NCBI GenBank assembly: GCA_965153455.1
Contig: OZ234494.1
Coordinates: 16,988,001 to 17,052,000, forward strand
Direction of reading: 5' to 3'
Length of the DNA: 64,000 bases
DNA from: Sphagnum compactum
Taxonomy: Eukaryota > Bryophyta > Sphagnopsida > Sphagnales
Under the pieces are notes generated by a model, which worked only from the letters and a program-made list of their open reading frames with translations, did not search any database and was not told the origin of the DNA. This document shows positions 61,901 through 64,000 of the stretch, in pieces. Numbering within the stretch: the first letter of the stretch is position 1; the number at the start of each line of letters is the position of its first letter. The position numbers were made by a program, and so were the translations under genes.

Positions 61901-62692
61901 AATGGTTTTGAAAGAAAAAACAAATTAGTTGGGTAACCAGTTCACACTTGGGCCAACAACACACGCAACACTAGTAGGTTGTAATGATCTAGATTGTACT
62001 TTCATCATGGCTGCAATCTTTCTAACATTCAAGTAAACACAGCCCCACCCTCTCGCCCCAGAAATCTGCATTCAATTTAGGGGGGCACAGGGACACAATG
62101 TGGGTGTAGCACACAACAAGTAGCAAACCAGCTTGCCCCCGGAAGTAGAGGAGAGGCCACAATGGATAAATAGACTTAGAAAGACGTATTGTTGCACCTC
62201 ACATGAGCTTGGCTAGGAGGTAGTTGCACTCTGCATTCAAGATCACCTTGTTTTGGTTAATGTTGTGATCGAAGGTCTTGTTGCATCTCACAGAAGCTTG
62301 GCTAGCAGGTACCTAGTTGCACTCTAGATCTGAGATCGCCCTTTTTTTCCTTGATGTTTTGATGGGTGCTTGTTAGATACATGCATGATGATTTTAACAA
62401 TTTCCCTTTTTTTTTCTTTTGGGAATGACATTTGGGGATTGGAGATTGAGTGTTATAATCCTAGGAGCCCATTGAAGTAGAAACGGCTCAAAAGCTCCAA
62501 ATGAAGATATATATGTATGTAAGTTTTTGTGGAGTTGGGTGATGTGTGGAAGAAATTGTGTGAAAGCACCAGCAGAAATTTCCTTAGTGTAGTATTTCAG
62601 AAAAACCCAACTTTTTGGGCATTACCACCACACACTTAAATTTTGGCCTTCTCTTTTGGTGCAGAATTTTAGTTCTTGGATAGACCAGACAG

Positions 62693-63054
62693 TAGAGTTA
62701 TCCTTAAAGTAACCTGTCTTCACCCTGTCTTTGGGCCTCGTTTCATCCCCTATCCCCTCTTTCAGTGGTATCCGCACAGTAAAGACGTTTTATTAAATCT
62801 CAGTATGAAATGCTGCAACTCAGCACGAGGTTCGAGACTAATTATAGTAGTTGTACAGTTAGGAGCAGTGAAAAATATCTGTAACTACAGTGGAGGCGCT
62901 CAGGAAAAAGGAAAGACAGGATGAAACTCAGTTTAGCACCAAAATTGATGGTTTTCTGAGTTTCATCCCCCGCTGAATGCTAAATGTACTTTTTTGCAGG
63001 TTTTTTTTGTAATCTCACCTTGTGTATGACCAAACTCAGGGTTCTGGTGCTGTG
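62693..63054 (+). repeat. 362-bp direct repeat, copy 1
   Basis: It aligns end to end with 63607-63968. Shared blocks include TGTCTTTGGGCCTC, TTTTATTAAATCTCAGTATG, TGTACTTTTTTGCAGG and TGTGTATGACCAAACTCAGG. It contains a perfect 12-bp inverted repeat GATGAAACTCAG / CTGAGTTTCATC at 62920 and 62956. Confidence 0.9.
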
Positions 63055-63606
63055 TTTTTCTTCTCTTTTCTTACTTTACTCATAACTCTAGTAGCTCATG
63101 TCACATAGGGGATATACCATCAATCCAATAGTCTAGTGGTTTGTGGTCTTGTCCAGTGTTGTCTCGGGGTATTTGATTGAGAACCGTGGTTTATATACCA
63201 GGATCCAGTTTTTGTATTTTCTTAGAACCGTGGTTATGAATCCTAAGAACCTGTTGTTGCCTGTTAGTGTTTGCCCTGTCCCTGTTCACACCTGCCCTGA
63301 CACACACAACTGTCAAAACAGGACCGGCTTCTTCTTTTCCCAGACTCAGACCGAGCAACATGTTGCCAGCTTCCTTTCTCTTTGGAAAAACTGGCGCCTG
63401 ATGTTTTACACCATGTAAAAAGCCCTCGGATGGGAGATGATCCCTTATTGGCCTTGCCTACCAAGGCTCGGATATTGTGTTTAGATTCATTATAGAGTAT
63501 AGTAACTTAATGGATTTTGGCCCCTAGGTACTATAATAGGTTTATTTTTATATGAGGATTTTTGAAAGATGATATTTTGGCCTGTGTTGAAACTTGAGAT
63601 TAATTA

Positions 63607-63968
63607 TAGAGTTATAATAGAGAAATCCGTAAAGTCACCCTGTCTTTGGGCCTCCTTTCACCCCCTAACCCCTCTTTTAGTGGTATCCGTAAAGTATGAG
63701 AATTTTATTAAATCTCAGTATGAAATGCTGAAACTCAGTACGAAACGCTGAATCTCAACAAGGTTCGAGAGGAATTATAGTCGCTGTACAAGTAGGAGCA
63801 ATTAAAAAAATCCACGTAGCACCAGTGGAGCCGCGCAGGAAAAATGAAAGACAGGGTGAAACTCAGGAACCATCAAAACCCCCAGAATGCTAATAATGTA
63901 CTTTTTTGCAGGATTTTTTTGAATCTCGCCCTGTGTATGACCAAACTCAGGGTACTACTGGTGCTGTA
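63607..63968 (+). repeat. 362-bp direct repeat, copy 2
   Basis: Second copy, 914 bases downstream in the same orientation, with many substitutions and small indels. It reaches nearly to the window edge, so the full unit may extend further. The interval between copies (63055-63606) holds no recognised gene. Confidence 0.9.
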
Positions 63969-64000
63969 TGTTCCTGACTTTATGGATATCTCTAATATCT

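Larger units (their letters stand above)
54001..62692. other. Gene-free AT-rich interval
   Basis: Long AT-rich sequence without recognisable coding. It holds a CTAC/TTAC-rich stretch (54258-54310), a (AT)n microsatellite, GTGCCTTA repeats around 57690-57780, two short telomere-repeat runs (57971-57990 and 58525-58540), and the second copy of a dispersed repeat (58858-58955). Nothing recognisable was seen from 59050 to 62690 beyond poly-A/T tracts. Confidence 0.55.

Noticed and set aside
1-64000. CRISPR arrays, operons or prokaryotic defence islands
   Set aside because: Genes have spliceosomal introns and long spacers, and the repeats seen are transposon ends, microsatellites or irregularly spaced motifs, not equal repeats with unique spacers.

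Overview
This window looks like nuclear DNA of a land plant. Four genes with ordinary GT-AG spliceosomal introns lie in long AT-rich, transposon-derived stretches. The two best recognised proteins, an NEMF/Rqc2 homologue with a plant-type CCHC knuckle and a MYB98-like R2R3-MYB, are plant in character. Introns are mostly 80-1,000 bases. The LRR plus TKL-kinase gene is of a kind I associate with non-seed plants such as mosses and lycophytes. My best guess is therefore a bryophyte or another early-diverging land plant, but the sequence does not settle the species.

Layout. 410-4200: a decayed hAT transposon with an 8-bp target duplication, a broken transposase on the minus strand and an internal tandem array. 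6076-11445 (+): a four-exon gene predicted to join ribonuclease-inhibitor-type LRRs, an acidic repeat tract and a TKL-like kinase (1109 aa). 15545-19587 (-): an eight-exon gene for a 367-aa protein with a C-terminal zinc ribbon, family not recognised. 19588-20943: a shared 1.36-kb upstream region with an unusual alternating repeat. 20944-28377 (+): a 15-exon NEMF/Rqc2 homologue (1220 aa). 31.5-40.5 kb: three transposons nested in each other. A pogo/jerky-type DDE transposase gene is split by a non-autonomous hAT-like element (perfect 8-bp duplication), which is itself split by a Ty1/copia retrotransposon. 40.5-48.1 kb: gene-free, with dispersed and tandem repeats. 48.1-50.3 kb: a C-rich island, a telomere-repeat palindrome and a presumed MYB promoter and leader. 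50277-53216 (+): a four-exon R2R3-MYB gene (768 aa). 53.7-64 kb: no gene found; foldback elements, microsatellites, interstitial telomere motifs and a 362-bp direct duplication at the right edge.

The four genes do not form a pathway. The NEMF homologue belongs to ribosome-associated quality control, the MYB is a transcription factor, the LRR-kinase is probably a signalling or immune-type protein, and the zinc-ribbon protein is uncharacterised but shares its upstream region with NEMF. Exon boundaries were worked out by hand from reading frame, splice consensus and phase. No alignment or database search was run.
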